Shown in pieces: positions 1-10,881 of a DNA stretch of 64,000 bases. Location: the NCBI RefSeq assembly GCF_032452875.1, contig NC_083880.1:60524829-60588828 (forward strand), given 5' to 3'. This stretch comes from Bos javanicus (lineage: Eukaryota > Chordata > Mammalia > Artiodactyla > Bovidae). Below the pieces are notes generated by a model. It saw only the letters and a program-made list of their open reading frames with translations. It was not told the origin of the DNA and made no database searches. The translations under genes were made by a program, and so were the position numbers. The number at the start of each line of letters is the position of its first letter. Position 1 is the stretch's first letter.

Positions 1-59
1 TGACTACCCTCATAAAACAGCTCTTGGGCTTTACAGCCTGACCTGATGTTATTGTACAC

Positions 60-216
60 CGATTTCTTTCCTGTGTTTTGTCTGTCTCCTCGTGGGACTG
101 GGGGCTCCTTGAATTGGAACTTAGTGCCTCCTCAGAGGGACTTAATTTCCCACTAGGAGCCCAAACTGGCACACGGTGAGCCCTTCATAGGTATTTGTTG
201 AATGAATGAATGAATG
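60..216 (+). mobile_element. L2 LINE 3' end remnant
   Basis: Degraded text resembling the L2 3' terminus: a phrase like 'gggggctccttga', then 'cacggtgagcccttcatagg', ending in TTTGTTGAATGAATGAATGA. Ancient, no coding capacity. Confidence 0.5.
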
Positions 217-814
217 CCCTGGACAGTGCCCATCCGGTCACTCAGCTGAGCTCAGACTGTGTGAGCCACTGAGGGCAGGGACTCTGGGCTCACCTTGGTG
301 TCACCAGCATTGCACAGTGCAGGAGTGAAAGGGGCATCTGTTGAGGGTCCCTCCACAGGGCCCATCTGTGGAGTCTGGAGTGGCAGGGGTCCAGAACCCT
401 GGGCCAAGGGCCTGGCCTGTCCCCAGCCCACCCCTTCCACTCTCCCCTGAGACTCCAGACTCTGCTTCCTCCCTTGCAGCTGTATCTTCCGCCTCCCAGC
501 CTCTTCCTTTCCTCCTCATCTGGGCCCCTAGCTACATCTCCTTAGGACTTTATCTTCCCTTCAGCTGCTCTGGAGGGACAGAGGCCCTCCCTACATCCTT
601 TCTTTCCCCTGGCCTGCGCCCTAAAGCCTCTGCCTCAGGCTCAGCGCCCCGGCCATCCTCTCTTCTCCCCTGCAGCCACTTCCAGGGGGCACAGTGGGAC
701 AGGACCAGGCAGGAGTGGCCAGAGGATCCTCAGGTCCTTCCAAAGGCCTCCAAGCCTCCAACTTGCTGTGTGGGCTCTCCACTCAAAAGGCCAGCTTGGG
801 AACTCGGCTGTCTG
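217..814. other. Intergenic stretch, no gene supported
   Basis: GC-rich, pyrimidine-biased sequence with open frames on both strands (a 176-codon frame starts at 341 on the + strand). The frames show low-complexity Pro/Ser-rich composition, overlap one another and match no family I recognise. I treat it as non-coding. Confidence 0.5.
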
Positions 815-965
815 TGCTCCAGTCCCTACTCTGCCACTTCTTATCTGTGTAGTTTTAGGCAAGTCACTTAACCCTCCTGTGCCTCATTCTTCTCAGGTGA
901 AAAATGAGGGTCAAGACACCCACCTACTTCACCTGGAAGAGTAAAAGATAAAGCCTGTCCGGCCT
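815..965 (+). mobile_element. MIR SINE
   Basis: Contains the MIR core order: 'ctctgccacttcttatctgtg', 'ggcaagtcacttaaccctcc' and 'tgcctcattcttctcaggtg'. The stretch after it, 966-1296, shows nothing I recognise. Confidence 0.75.
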
Positions 966-1296
966 TTAACAGAAGGTTTGACACAGAGAGTTTGTCTTAA
1001 CACGAGGTCGTGATGCCACTGCGGGGAAATCTTTGTAAACTGCAAAGCCCTAAATGGCCCTTGGCTGTGTATTGTGCCATGTTTCTGACCCAACAAACCC
1101 AAAACTCTGAAGGAGGACCTCCTAGTGGCCCCTAATCTATCCCAGATGTTCTCTACCATCATTATCCTTATCAGTACATGATCAATAACCTCCTCAGGCT
1201 TTAGAAAGGCCACAGACAAGGGTTGAGGTCCCAGAGAACACCCTAGAATAGCACCACTCCAGCTAAGCCCACTGTCCTCAGAGGCCTCACAATAAT

Positions 1297-1400
1297 CTGA
1301 AACAGGGAAGAGTCATTATTATTCCATTTTACAGATCCTGATGCTAGAGCTCAGAGAACTTACAGCTGCCTGACCCCAAAGCCCAGGCTCCATTGCTGTC
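1297..1400 (-). mobile_element. MIR SINE fragment
   Basis: Reverse-orientation MIR phrases 'ttattattccattttacaga' and 'gagctcagagaacttacagc'. Degraded. Confidence 0.5.
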
Positions 1401-1561
1401 CCCAGCTGACTGACTGGAGTCCCGGCCCAGCAGTCCACACCTGCGCTCAACTTGGGGACTCCTTTGAGCTCCCCCACAATCCTGCCTAGCAGCTTCTCCC
1501 TCCCATTTTCACCAGGTACTTGTCTGTCCTTCCAGGATCTTATGCCAGTCAGCCCGGGAAC

Positions 1562-1783
1562 ATGCTTAGAAGCTTCAGTCATGTCCTACTCTTTGCGACC
1601 GCATGGACTGTAGCTCACCAGACTCCTCTGTCCGTGGGATTTCCCAGGCAAGAATACTGGAGTGGGTCGTCATTTCCTACTCCAGGGGATCTTTCCGACC
1701 CAGGGATAGAACCTGCATTTCTTGCATCTCCTGCATTGGCAGGAGGGTTTTTTTATCACTAGGGCCACCTGGGAAGACCAGGA
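1562..1783 (-). mobile_element. Bov-tA SINE
   Basis: Reverse-orientation Bov-tA running from the 'tcatgtcctactctttgcga' tail to the tRNA-derived head complement 'gccacctgggaag'. It retains the B-box-like part in 'gacccagggatagaacc'. Several per cent diverged. Confidence 0.88.
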
Positions 1784-1904
1784 AGAGCCAGCAACAAATC
1801 AACTGCTCTTTCCCCCTGGATTCCAGAACAAGAGAAGCTGGTGTCACTGTGAGCCTGGAGGCCCCAGGCCTAGATTTGCCCGTCAGTATTACCAACAGCC
1901 CCCA

Positions 1905-2035
1905 CGTGGAAGGGGCTCTTATTCCCATGTTACAGTTTGACTCGGAGAAGTTAGGTGAACAACTTGCCTAAGGTCACTTAGCTAAAGAGGCTGTGAGCCA
2001 GAGTTGAAACTCAGGTCTATTGGATTCCAAAAGGA
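1905..2035 (-). mobile_element. MIR SINE fragment
   Basis: Reverse MIR signature 'cttgcctaaggtcacttagc' followed by 'gagccagagttgaaactcag'. Confidence 0.6.
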
Positions 2036-2412
2036 TTGCTGCCAAGGCATCAAAGAGTTAAGTGACATCGAGTGACTTCTTTCCCGATTCTAGTCCTTAA
2101 ATGCAGATAGCAACATGCCGTTTGTTGAGTTGCAAGAATTAAGTGGAAGAGTTTATAAAGTGCCCAGAACAGCACTGCACACATGAGTGTGGTATTGCTG
2201 AAGGACAGGGAGCGCTGAGGTCAGGCCAATCTAAGGTCGAGACCCAGCTTCACTTTTGCTCATGGAGACAAATGTTGTATCTCTCTGAGCCTCAACACAC
2301 TCATCTGGAATACAGGGATGATCAGCCACTCTCATAAAGATGGTCCTCAAAGATTAATTTTTTAAAACTTAAAGACATAACTCTCATACAAATAAAAAGT
2401 AAGCGTGTGCCA

Positions 2413-2640
2413 AGGGGTTCCCTGGCGGTCCAGTGTTTAAGAATTCGTCTTGCACTGCAAGGGTTGTGGATTTGATCCCTGGTCAGGGAATTAAGATCCC
2501 ACATGCTGGGGGCATCTAAACCCGAGCCCCACACTACTGAACCTGCACACCACTCACTGCTAGAGAGTCGGTGTGCTGCAGTGAGGATCCCGAATGACAC
2601 AACTGAGACCCTGTGCAGGCAAATAAATAATTTGCTTTTT
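2413..2640 (+). mobile_element. CHR-type tRNA SINE
   Basis: Starts with 'ggttccctggcggtccagtg', has a tRNA B-box-like 'ggatttgatccctggtcagg', the 'aagatcccacatgctg' body and an AAATAAATAA tail, as expected of cetartiodactyl CHR SINEs. Confidence 0.82.
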
Positions 2641-3750
2641 AAGTGCGTGTCCTCCCTGCTCTCTCTTGGGTTCACATTCTGCCCAACTGTGTCTTGCTCT
2701 CAAGAGGCATAAGTCGTCTCCCCCAGCAAGGCCACCCGGGTTGCAGAGGAGGTGGCATGTGGCTCCTCTTTGCTCGGCTCTCAGAGCACATCATGGCCCT
2801 GATCATGGCCTGAAATTCAGCTAGCCCTTCCTTATTGGTGCTTTGGGAGAGTAGCTCCATGTTCTGGCATGACTGTAAAACACTTCATAGGTGTAGGAGC
2901 TGGTGTCATAGATGAAAAGCACAGAGGAAATGTTGGTGTTGCACTGTTATTTTGGTCAAAAAAAGTTTGAAATCAAAAAGGGTGATAGAACTGCACAGCT
3001 CATTTTACCCAGAAATAGAGAAAGTTCAAGTTTTAGATAACACTGAAAGGGGTTCAGGAAGTTTTGGTTCCTGGAAATAATTAAAATTTATGTGAAGAAC
3101 AGAAAATGAGAAAAGGTACTTTTTCCTTGAAAATAGAGACTTTGCTTAAAAAAAAAGTAAGCATATGCTAAAATTATCTGTAATTTATTAGCATTTAACC
3201 AATCAGCAGGGCTGTTAAGCTGGTTCAAAGAGTGTAAGAAAGTTTATAATCAATGAAAGACAAAATGCTGAAAAATGATTGCAGAGTGAAACTGCCTAAA
3301 CTCCTACAGGGCAAAACAACTACAACCTTCAGGATGACCTTTTCTACTGGACAAAAATCATAAATAAACCTACAGTGAACACAGAACTTCCCCGTGTTTG
3401 GGGCCTAGCAAATGAGTAAATGACAAGTCAGGAAAAGATCTGTTCCCCTAGAGACTTAGATAACCCTTGAGTGGGCTTGTTAAAAGGATGCTCCAGCATG
3501 TTTCGGAAAGAACAAGCAGTTCTCCTTTTGCATTATTGCTGAGTGTGGGGTAGTTTTTTTTAACCTGAGGGTGCAATGCAATAACAGAGGTAGAAAGGAT
3601 TTACAGATTTATTATTTGTGCAGTGTCTCTGCCCACCAAACCCAGAACTCTGGGGGAGTCCCTCTGAGCCGCCCTTATGATACCAAATGAGGTAGACAGT
3701 GAGCTAGGAATGCTTGAAAGGCTATAAACTATTTACAAACACCATCTTAT
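2641..3750. other. Intergenic stretch, nothing recognised
   Basis: About 1.1 kb of moderately AT-rich sequence. I see no repeat signature, RNA gene or credible reading frame. Confidence 0.4.
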
Positions 3751-3754
3751 TCAT

Positions 3755-4047
3755 CTTTTTTAAAAAATTCATTTATTTGCTTTTGGCTGTGCTGGGCCTT
3801 CTCAGGCTTTCTCTAGTTGTGGCAAGTGCGGTGGGGGGGGGGCACTCTCAAGCTGTGGTGTGCAGGCTTCTCACTGCTTCTCTTGTAGCACAGCACAGGC
3901 TCTAGAGTGCAAGAGCTTCAGTGGTTGTGGTGCACAGGCTTTAGTTGGCCTTCAGTATGTGGACTCTTCATGAACCAGGGGTCAAATCCATGTCCCCTGC
4001 ATTGGCAGGCAGATTCTTAACCAATGGACCACCAGGTAAGTCCCTTT
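3755..4047 (-). mobile_element. CHR-type SINE, near full length
   Basis: Reverse CHR: 'cttttggctgtgctgggcc', 'ggctttctctagttgtggc', 'cccctgcattggcaggcaga' and terminal 'ggaccaccaggtaagtccc'. A run of ten Gs at about 3833-3842 interrupts the normal body. Confidence 0.87.
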
Positions 4048-4189
4048 ACTTATCTTTATTTCCTTCCAGATCATTCTGAACGTCAGGGTTGGGACTAGGG
4101 TGAGGTGATGCTGAACATCACATGATCCATATCCTTTACATGGAGTCCCTGCTCACCCAGTGGCTCTCTGGTAGGGTCTGGAAAAGTGT

Positions 4190-4870
4190 TTAGTTCTATT
4201 TATTCAATGACTATTTCCTGGGGGGGCCTACATGCTGCCAGCACTGTCCTGGGTACTTGGGATGAAGCAGAAAGCAGTCCCTGCCTTCAAAAGCCTAGAA
4301 TCTAAACAGGAGACAATCAACCAAGATAAGGTTGCTGGGCTTCTCTGGTAGCTCAGACGGTAAAGAATCCGCCTGCAATGTGGGAGATCTGGGCTCAGTC
4401 CCTGGGTGGGGAAGATGCCCTGGAGAAAGAAGGGAATGGCAACCCACTCCAGTATTTTTGCCTAGAAAATCCCATGGACAGGGGAGCTACAGTCCATGCG
4501 GTTGCAGAGAGTTGGACACAACTTGAGTGACTAACACACACACAAACACAAGCACTCAAAAGGAAAAGCACAGGGATGAAGAGGAGCAGGGCTGCCAGCT
4601 TCCGGGCCAGCAGAGGAAAAGTTTTCCAAATGGGGACATTCAAGTTGGGGCATGAAGAATGAGAGGATGCCAACGAAGGAAAAGATTGTGAGGAAGGCAT
4701 CACAGGCGAGAGGCACAGCACACGCAAAGGCTGTGATGCAGGAACCAGCTTCAAGGCATGGAGCAAAACAGTGTGGCCATTGCTTAGACAGTGGCAGGAG
4801 ATGAGGTGAGGAGAGAAACCAGGACTTGTGGTAAGAGTGGAGGTGAATCTGATCAGAGACTTAGATTTAA
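4190..4870 (-). mobile_element. L2-like LINE remnant, split by a SINE
   Basis: 4190-4330 reads as the reverse complement of an L2 3' end ('ccagcactgtcctgggtact', 'cagtccctgccttcaaaagc'). After the SINE, similar text resumes ('gcacacgcaaaggctgtgat', 'gtggcaggagatgaggtgag'). Confidence 0.5.
4337..4552 (+). mobile_element. Bov-tA SINE
   Basis: Complete-looking Bov-tA from 'gggcttctctggtagctcag' through 'cccactccagtatttttgcc' to 'gagtgactaacacacaca'. Inserted in an older L2 remnant. Confidence 0.92.
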
Positions 4871-4969
4871 TTCTAAACATGATGGGAAGGTACTGGAGTG
4901 TTTTGGTCAGACACCTCTGTTATCCCATCTCTGAAAGGGAGGCGGTCTTGGTTTCTACCTCAGGGCTCC

Positions 4970-5145
4970 AACCAGGGGTTCTGATGGTGAGGTTCCTGAA
5001 CTGGCAGCATCAGCATCCCCTGGAACTTGTTAGAAATACAGATTCTTGGGACCAACCCCAAACCTACAGATCAAACACTGAGACCTGGGTTTTAACAAGC
5101 CCTCTGGGTGATTTTGATGACATACAAGTTTGGTAACCACTGCGC
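4970..5145 (-). mobile_element. MER20-like hAT-Charlie DNA transposon
   Basis: Contains 'gcatcagcatcccctggaac', 'ttgttagaaatacagattct' and 'gttttaacaagccctctggg', ending 'ggtaaccactgcg'. This is the reverse of the MER20 layout. Confidence 0.65.
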
Positions 5146-5157
5146 TGGAATCAATTT

Positions 5158-5440
5158 TGTCATTCAGTCACTCAGTCATGTCCGACTCTTTGTGACCCCA
5201 TGAACTGCAGCACGCCAGGCTTCCCTGTCCTTCACCATCTCCTGGAGTTTGCTCAGACTCACGTCCATTGAGTCGGTGATGCCATCCAACCATCTCATCC
5301 TTTGTCGCCCCCTTCTCCTCTTGCCCTCAATCTTTCCCAGCATCAGGGTCTTTTCCAATGAGTTGGCTCTTCGCATCACGTAGCCAAAGTATAGGAGCTT
5401 CAGCTTCAGCACCGGTTCTTCCAATGAATATTCAGACTTG
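5158..5440 (-). mobile_element. BovB (RTE) LINE 3' fragment
   Basis: Reverse strand encodes the BovB C-terminal region (words such as EKTLMLGKIEGKRRRGRQRM and DREAWRAAVHGVTKSRT are readable on the minus strand). It is 5' truncated and lacks the catalytic domain. Confidence 0.93.
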
Positions 5441-5679
5441 AATCAATAACCCACAAGTTAGAAACGCGACCCCAAGTCGCCACCTCGTGTTATGTTATGG
5501 GAACTACAGCCTGGATACACATTCCATCACCAGCCAGCTGGGAAAAGGAAGCACATTTTCCACCAAAAGGACACAGACCGTGGTCCTGGACAGGAGGGCG
5601 GCTTTAGAGTGTACCTGCCCACTTTTCTCATATGCAAGGAACACAACATAGGAGGGCTTCCTCAGTGAGTAACTTCAAG

Positions 5680-6150
5680 CTTTCTCCCTGCTACAGTCGG
5701 GATAAAGCCCAGATTCCTTGCCAGGTTTGCTCTCTCCCTATCTTCCTGTCCTCATTTCTCTCCTCTCACTCATGTACTCCCTGCCAGCTTACTTCCTTTT
5801 TGCTTCTCAAACACACCAAGCGTATCAGGGCTTTGGTACTTGCTGTTATGCCTGGAAGGTTCTCCCTGCAGACTTGCATGGCTCATTCCACTTCAGTCAG
5901 ATCTCATTCCAATGCCACCTCCTTCAGGAAGTCTTAACTATACCCAAGCAGCCCTAGCCCTATTTCTACGACCCTGTCTTCTTTTTCTTCCTCCCCGACA
6001 TTGTTTTATACGTTTATTTGATTTTTTGTCTATCCTTCTGAGACCATGCGTTCCAATAAGGGAGGGATGTTCATTCTGTTCACGTTATAGTTCCAATACA
6101 CACAGTTGGTGCTCAACAGATATTTACCAAACAAATAAATATACTGTGAG
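5680..6150 (+). mobile_element. L2 LINE remnant
   Basis: Degraded L2 3' region: 'ttggtacttgctgttatgcc', 'ccacctccttcaggaagtct' and 'ggtgctcaacagatatttac'. No coding potential. Confidence 0.65.
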
Positions 6151-6169
6151 ACAGGTTTACCACCCTCTT

Positions 6170-6262
6170 TCTGACCAATGGGGAGACTGAGGCTTAGTAA
6201 AGTGACATGACATGCCTCACTCAAGCTCATACAATGAGTAAGGGGCTGGGATTCATACGGAA
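6170..6262 (-). mobile_element. MIR SINE fragment
   Basis: Reverse MIR wording 'ggggagactgaggcttagta' and 'ggggctgggattcatac'. Confidence 0.5.
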
Positions 6263-6347
6263 AGGAGGAGTTCTGGAAGCTGAGGTGTGAGCTATGTTGA
6301 TAGAGGCTGGAGGAACTCCAGTAACCCTGCAGTTCTGGAGGCTAGGG

Positions 6348-6532
6348 AGACTTTTTTTCTTTTTTGGTTCCTCTAGGTCTTTATTGTTGCGTGTGGGCTT
6401 TTTTCTAGTTGCAAGAGAGCTTAGCTGCTCCATGACATATAGGATCTTATTTCTCTGATGAGGGATCGAACCTGTGTCCCCTGCATTAGAAGGCGGATTC
6501 TTAACCATTGGACCATCAGGGAAGCCCCTAGG
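6348..6532 (-). mobile_element. CHR-type SINE, truncated
   Basis: Reverse CHR text: T-rich start, 'gatgagggatcgaacctgtg', 'cccctgcattagaaggcgga' and 'attggaccatcagggaagcc'. Confidence 0.82.
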
Positions 6533-6874
6533 GAGACTTTTCAATCTGGCTATCAAGCCTCCATCACCCAAGGTCAACAAGAGGTACTTATGAGTTTTAA
6601 AGGATGTTCTTCAAGGTCAAGGAACAGAGGGCAAGGGTCCAGTGCCAAGATCTCAAACGGGGCAGTGTTGTCAGGGGCGTTGGGCAGCACCACTGATCGG
6701 GGTGTGGCCTGGACAAAGAACAGGAGGAAGCAGGAGTGCAGACATTCTGCAATGGATCCCAAGTCAAATGCGGTATTCAAACATTCCATTATTAATTAGC
6801 ATAGGTGAAAATATTATTTGGAATAATCTGAGCCTGGGACTAAATTCTATTTCACAGAAAACAGTGTGTGTGTT

Positions 6875-6893
6875 GGGGGGGGGGGCGGGGGGG
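6875..6893. repeat. Poly-G tract (G11-C-G7)
   Basis: An 11-base G run, one C and a 7-base G run, immediately next to the T-rich end of a reverse SINE. It may fold as a G-quadruplex and is likely length-variable. Confidence 0.9.
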
Positions 6894-7060
6894 TTGTTGT
6901 TTTTTGTTGTTGCTTTGCTTTTGCTTTTTTGGTGGAGCCATGAGGCTTGTGGGATCTTAGTTCCCCAACCAGATATTGAACCTCAGCCCAGGGATTGAAC
7001 CTCGGCACTTGGCAGAGGGAACATGGAGTCCTAACCACCGGACTGCCAGGGAATTCTGGG
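6894..7060 (-). mobile_element. CHR-like SINE
   Basis: Reverse element with 'cttgtgggatcttagttccc', 'cccagggattgaacctcggc' and 'accggactgccagggaattc'. The GTT-rich start is the reversed tail. Confidence 0.75.
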
Positions 7061-7074
7061 AGGCTTGTTTTGTT

Positions 7075-7495
7075 TCGTTCATTTTAATAGGCTTTATTTT
7101 AGTTTTAGGTTTGCAGAAAATTTGTGCAGAAATTACACCAAGTACCTCCATACTTCTCCCCACAACAAACCCAGTTTCTCCTATTTTTAACATCTTGCAT
7201 TAGTGTGATACATTTGTTACAACTGATGAACCCTTACTGACACATCATTATTCACAGAAGTCCATAGTTTACATTAAGATTCACTTTTTTATGTTGCAAG
7301 GTTCTGTGGGTTTTGACAAATGCATAGCCCTGTATTCACGTGACAGTATCATAGAGAAGGGTTTCACTGCCCTAAAAATGCCCATGCATCATCTATTCAT
7401 CCCTCCTGCCCTTCCCCCAAATCCTTGGCAACCACTGATCTTTTTATTGTCTACAATTTTGCCTTTTCCAACACAGTATTTGCTTGGTTTTAATA
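7075..7495. mobile_element. Old L1 (L1M-type) remnant
   Basis: Matches remembered L1M 3' region phrases: 'ggttttgacaaatgcatagc', 'tttcactgccctaaaaatgc' and 'ggcaaccactgatcttttta'. No open frame. Confidence 0.6.
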
Positions 7496-7885
7496 TACAG
7501 TGAATCTGCCAAGAAAGCAAATAAGTTGGGACCAGATCAGGCTGCGCTTGGTTCGGAACTTTACCTAGAGCTGGCACTCACATTTTGGACCATCACAGCC
7601 ATGCAGTTGTGGTGTTTGAGTAGTCGGAGCTCCTGATTCAGCACACAGATTCACAGTGATTCCATTTACAATCGTGCCCTCCCAACTACAAGTCATCCCC
7701 TGGAGGAATTGGTTCCAGGACCTCCTGCAGATACCAAAATCCACAGATGCTCAAGTCTGTGGATATATAAAATTATATAAAATGGTGTAGCATTTGCATA
7801 TACCCTACATACATCCTCCCATATACTTCAAATCATCTCTAGATTACTTATAATACCTAAAACAATGTAAATGTCATGTATTTTG

Positions 7886-7912
7886 GTGGTGGTGGTGGTG
7901 GTGGTGGTGATG
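7886..7912 (+). repeat. (GGT)n microsatellite
   Basis: About eight GGT/GTG units followed by imperfect GAT/GTT units, at the junction between the MER2 and the reversed CHR SINE. Probably grew from the SINE tail. Confidence 0.85.
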
Positions 7913-8275
7913 GTTGTTGTATTTTTGGCTGCAGTTTGGAGCATGTAGGGTCTTAGCTCCCTTCTGCTGCTGCTGCTGCTAAGTCGCCTCAGTCGTGTCC
8001 GACTCTGTTTGACCCCATAGACGGCAGCCCACCAGGCTCCGCCGTCCCTGGGATTCTCCAGGCAAGAACACTGGAGTGGGTTGCCATTGCCTTCTCCAAT
8101 GCAGGAAAGTGAAAAGTGAAAGTGAAGTCACTCAGTCGTGTCCAGACTCTTAGCGACCCCATGGACTGCAGCCCACCAGGCTCCTCCATCCATGGGATCC
8201 TCCAGGGATCAAACCCAAGCCCTCTGCATTGGAAGCAAGGAGTTGACCACTGCACCTCCAGTGAAGTCCCAAAGC
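7913..8275 (-). mobile_element. CHR-type SINE split by Bov-A2
   Basis: The reversed CHR body appears before (7913-7961, 'gagcatgtagggtcttagct') and after (8207-8275, 'gggatcaaacccaagccctc', 'ctccagtgaagtccc') the Bov-A2 copy. Confidence 0.65.
7962..8206 (-). mobile_element. Bov-A2 SINE
   Basis: Two reversed BovA monomers ('agtcgcctcagtcgtgtccg' and 'gaagtcactcagtcgtgtcc') joined by the GTGAAAAGTGAAAGTG linker, with a TGC-rich tail start. This is the youngest layer of a three-element nest. Confidence 0.92.
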
Positions 8276-8429
8276 CAAGTAAATAGTTGCCAGTGTGTGG
8301 CAAATGCACATTTTGCTTTTTAGGTCTTTCTGAAGAAAAAAAAATTTTTTTTTCCCAAATATTTTCAGTCTGAGGTTGGTTGAATCTTTGGATATGGAGG
8401 ACTGACTGTATTTTGTGACAATATTGTGC

Positions 8430-8603
8430 CCAAATATTTATGTGTTGCTTTTTATTCCTATTTAGCTGTTCTGGGTCTTTGTTGCAACACACAGGCTTTC
8501 CCTAGTTGTGGTGAGTGAGGCTGGGCTACTTCCTAGTTGAAGTGTGCAGGCTTCTCACCATGGTGGTTTCTCTCGTTGCAGAGTTAGGCTGCCTGGAGTG
8601 TGA
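8430..8603 (-). mobile_element. CHR-type SINE, truncated
   Basis: Reverse CHR text 'ggctttccctagttgtggtg' and 'gtgcaggcttctcaccatgg'. It abuts the BovB on its right, which cuts off its 5' head. Confidence 0.72.
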
Positions 8604-10089
8604 AGTCAAGTGGCCTTAGGAAGCATCACTATGAACAAAGCTAGTGGAGGTGATGGAATTCCAGCTGAGCTAGTTCAAATCCTAAAAGATGATGCTGTGA
8701 AAGGGCTGCACTCAACAGGCAGCAAATTTGGAAAACTCAGCAGTGGCCACAGGACTGGAAAAGGTAATTTTCATTCCAATCCCAAAGAAAGGCAATGCCA
8801 AAGAATGCTCAAACTACCGCACAATTGCACTCATTTCCAAGCTAGCAAGGTAATGTTCAAAATCCTTCAGGCTAGGTTTCAGTAGTGAATGAGCTGAGAA
8901 CTTCCAGACGTAGAAGCTGGATTTAGAAAAGGCAGAGGAACCAGAGATCAAATTGCCAACATCTGTTGGATCATAGAAAAAATAAGGGAATTACAGAAAA
9001 ACATCTACTTCTGCTTCATTGACTACATGCTAAAGGCTTTGACCATGTGGATCACAACAAATTTCGGAAAATTCTTCAAGAAATAGGAATACCAGACCAC
9101 CTTACCTGTCTCCTGAGAAACCTTATGTAGGTGAAGAAGCAACAGTTAGAACTGGACATGGAACAACGAGCTGATTCAAAATTGGGAAAGGAGTACATCA
9201 AGGCTGTATATTGTCATCCTGCTTATTTAACTTATATGCAGAGTACATCATGCAAAATGCCAGGCTGGATGAAGCTCCAGCTGGAACCCAGATTACCAGG
9301 AGAAATGTCAATAACCTCAGATATGCAGATTACACCACCCTAATGGCAGAAAGCAAAGAAGAACTGAAGAGACTCTTGATAAGGGTGAAAGAGGAGAGTG
9401 AAAAAGCTGGCTTAAAACTCAACATTCAAAGAACTAAGATCATGGCATCTGGTCCCATCACTGCATGGCAAATAGATGGGGGAACAATGGAAACAGTGAT
9501 AAACTTTATTTTCTTGGGCTCCATAATCATTGAGGACAGTAACTGCAGCCATGAGATTCAACGATCCTTGCTCCTTGGAAGAAAAGCTTTGACAAATCTA
9601 GACAGCATATTAAAAAGCAGAGACATTACTTTGCCAAAAAGTGTCGGTCTAGTCAAAGCTATGGTTTTTCCAGTAGTCATGTATGGATGTGAGAGTTGCA
9701 CCATAAAGAAGGCTGCGTGCCGAAGAATTGATGCTTTTGAATTGTGCTGGAGAAGACTCTTGAGAGTCCCTTGGACAGGAGATCAAACCAGTCAATCCTA
9801 AAGGAAATCAACCATGAAGGGGTTGGAAGGATTGATGCTGAAGCTGAAGCTCCAATATTTTGGCCACCTGAGAAGAGCCCATGACTGACTGGAAAAGACT
9901 CTGATGCTGGGAAAGACTGAGGGCAGGAGCAGAAGAGGGTGACAGAAGATGAGATGGTTAGACAGCATCATCAACTCAATAAACATGAATCTGAGCAAAT
10001 TCCAGGAGATAGTGAAGGACAGGGAAGTCTGGCCTGCTGCTGTCCATGTGGTCACAAAGAGTCAGACACAACTTGGTGACTGAACAACA
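8602..10089 (+). mobile_element. BovB (RTE) LINE, decayed reverse transcriptase
   Basis: About 1.5 kb of the 3' half of BovB, from the RT N-terminal region (NKASGGDGIPAELVQILK at about 8634) to the typical 3' end near 10089. RTE elements use a target-primed reverse transcriptase and mobilise the Bov-tA and Bov-A SINEs. The frame is broken by stops and frameshifts into pieces (8610-8885, 9211-9801). The active-site YADD motif reads YADY at 9322-9333, losing the second catalytic Asp. The 5' endonuclease half is absent. Non-functional. Confidence 0.95.
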
Positions 10090-10091
10090 TT

Positions 10092-10460
10092 TCCTCGTGA
10101 TTCAGCCATGCACTTTAACAGAAATACCACTGAAAGTATGCTGCATCCCTCTCAGTGCACCATATGAGGGACAGGTCAATCTGCCCCATTACTGGTGATT
10201 CTTTACTTCATCACTTGATTGGTTTCTTCACTGTAAAGTTACAATGTTACCCTTTGTGATTAATAAGTACCCTGTGAGGAGATACTCCAGGACTATGCAA
10301 ATATCCTGTTTCTTGTCAAACTTTAATCCATTATTGCAATATCCATTAATGATTCTCTCTTGAAACAATTACCACTAGAATGGTTGCCAAATGGTAAATT
10401 TCTAATTCCTCTTTTTCTACATTTACTAGTTGTCCTTTTACTGTTAAGAGCTTTCCTTTC
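10092..10460. mobile_element. Old L1 (L1M-type) remnant
   Basis: Phrases like an L1M 3' UTR: 'tttcttcactgtaaagttac', 'ggagatactccaggactatg' and 'gaatggttgccaaatggtaa'. Family assignment is from memory. Confidence 0.5.
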
Positions 10461-10465
10461 CCTTA

Positions 10466-10493
10466 TGTGTATATGTATGTATGTATGTATGTT
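10466..10493 (+). repeat. (TATG)n microsatellite
   Basis: About five TATG units in a TGTATA-rich context. Confidence 0.85.
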
Positions 10494-10881
10494 TATACCT
10501 TAATCTTATATACACTCTCTTAATCCTACTCCAATCAGACTCTTGCTCCCATTTTTCTATTTATACTCTTTCCTTTCAAAGTAACAGTGCCCTCCACTTG
10601 GCTAAATCAGTTCTTGATCTTCATCTTCCTGGACCTCTCAGCAGCATTTGACACAGTTCATAAATTCTCCCCGCCTTGAAATGTTTTCCTCACTTGGTTC
10701 CCAGGCCATTTTCCTCACTGGCTGCTCTATCTCAGGCTCCATTGTTAGTTCTTTGTCTCTTAATGTTGGGGGCCCCGGGGTCTGAGTCCTTAGCCCTGCC
10801 CTCTTCTCTGTCTATGCTCACTCTGTTGGAGATCTCACCCAGCCTCATGGCTTTAAAAACCATTTTCACAATGATGACTCC

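Larger units (their letters stand above)
7665..8412. mobile_element. MER2 DNA transposon, interrupted
   Basis: The left part (7665-7885) reads 'ggaattggttccaggacctc', 'accaaaatccacagatgctc' and 'aatcatctctagattactta'. The right part (about 8335-8412) reads 'ttggttgaatctttggatat' and 'ggaggactgactgta'. Both are consistent with MER2, a Tigger-related MITE. The middle is replaced by younger insertions. Confidence 0.65.

Noticed and set aside
341..871. A 176-codon + strand open frame
   Set aside because: Pro/Ser-rich and GC-biased, overlaps open frames on the other strand, runs into a MIR SINE at its end and resembles no family I know.
9211..9801. 196-codon reverse transcriptase-like frame as a real gene
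   Set aside because: It is part of a truncated BovB with a mutated YADD motif and broken flanking frames.
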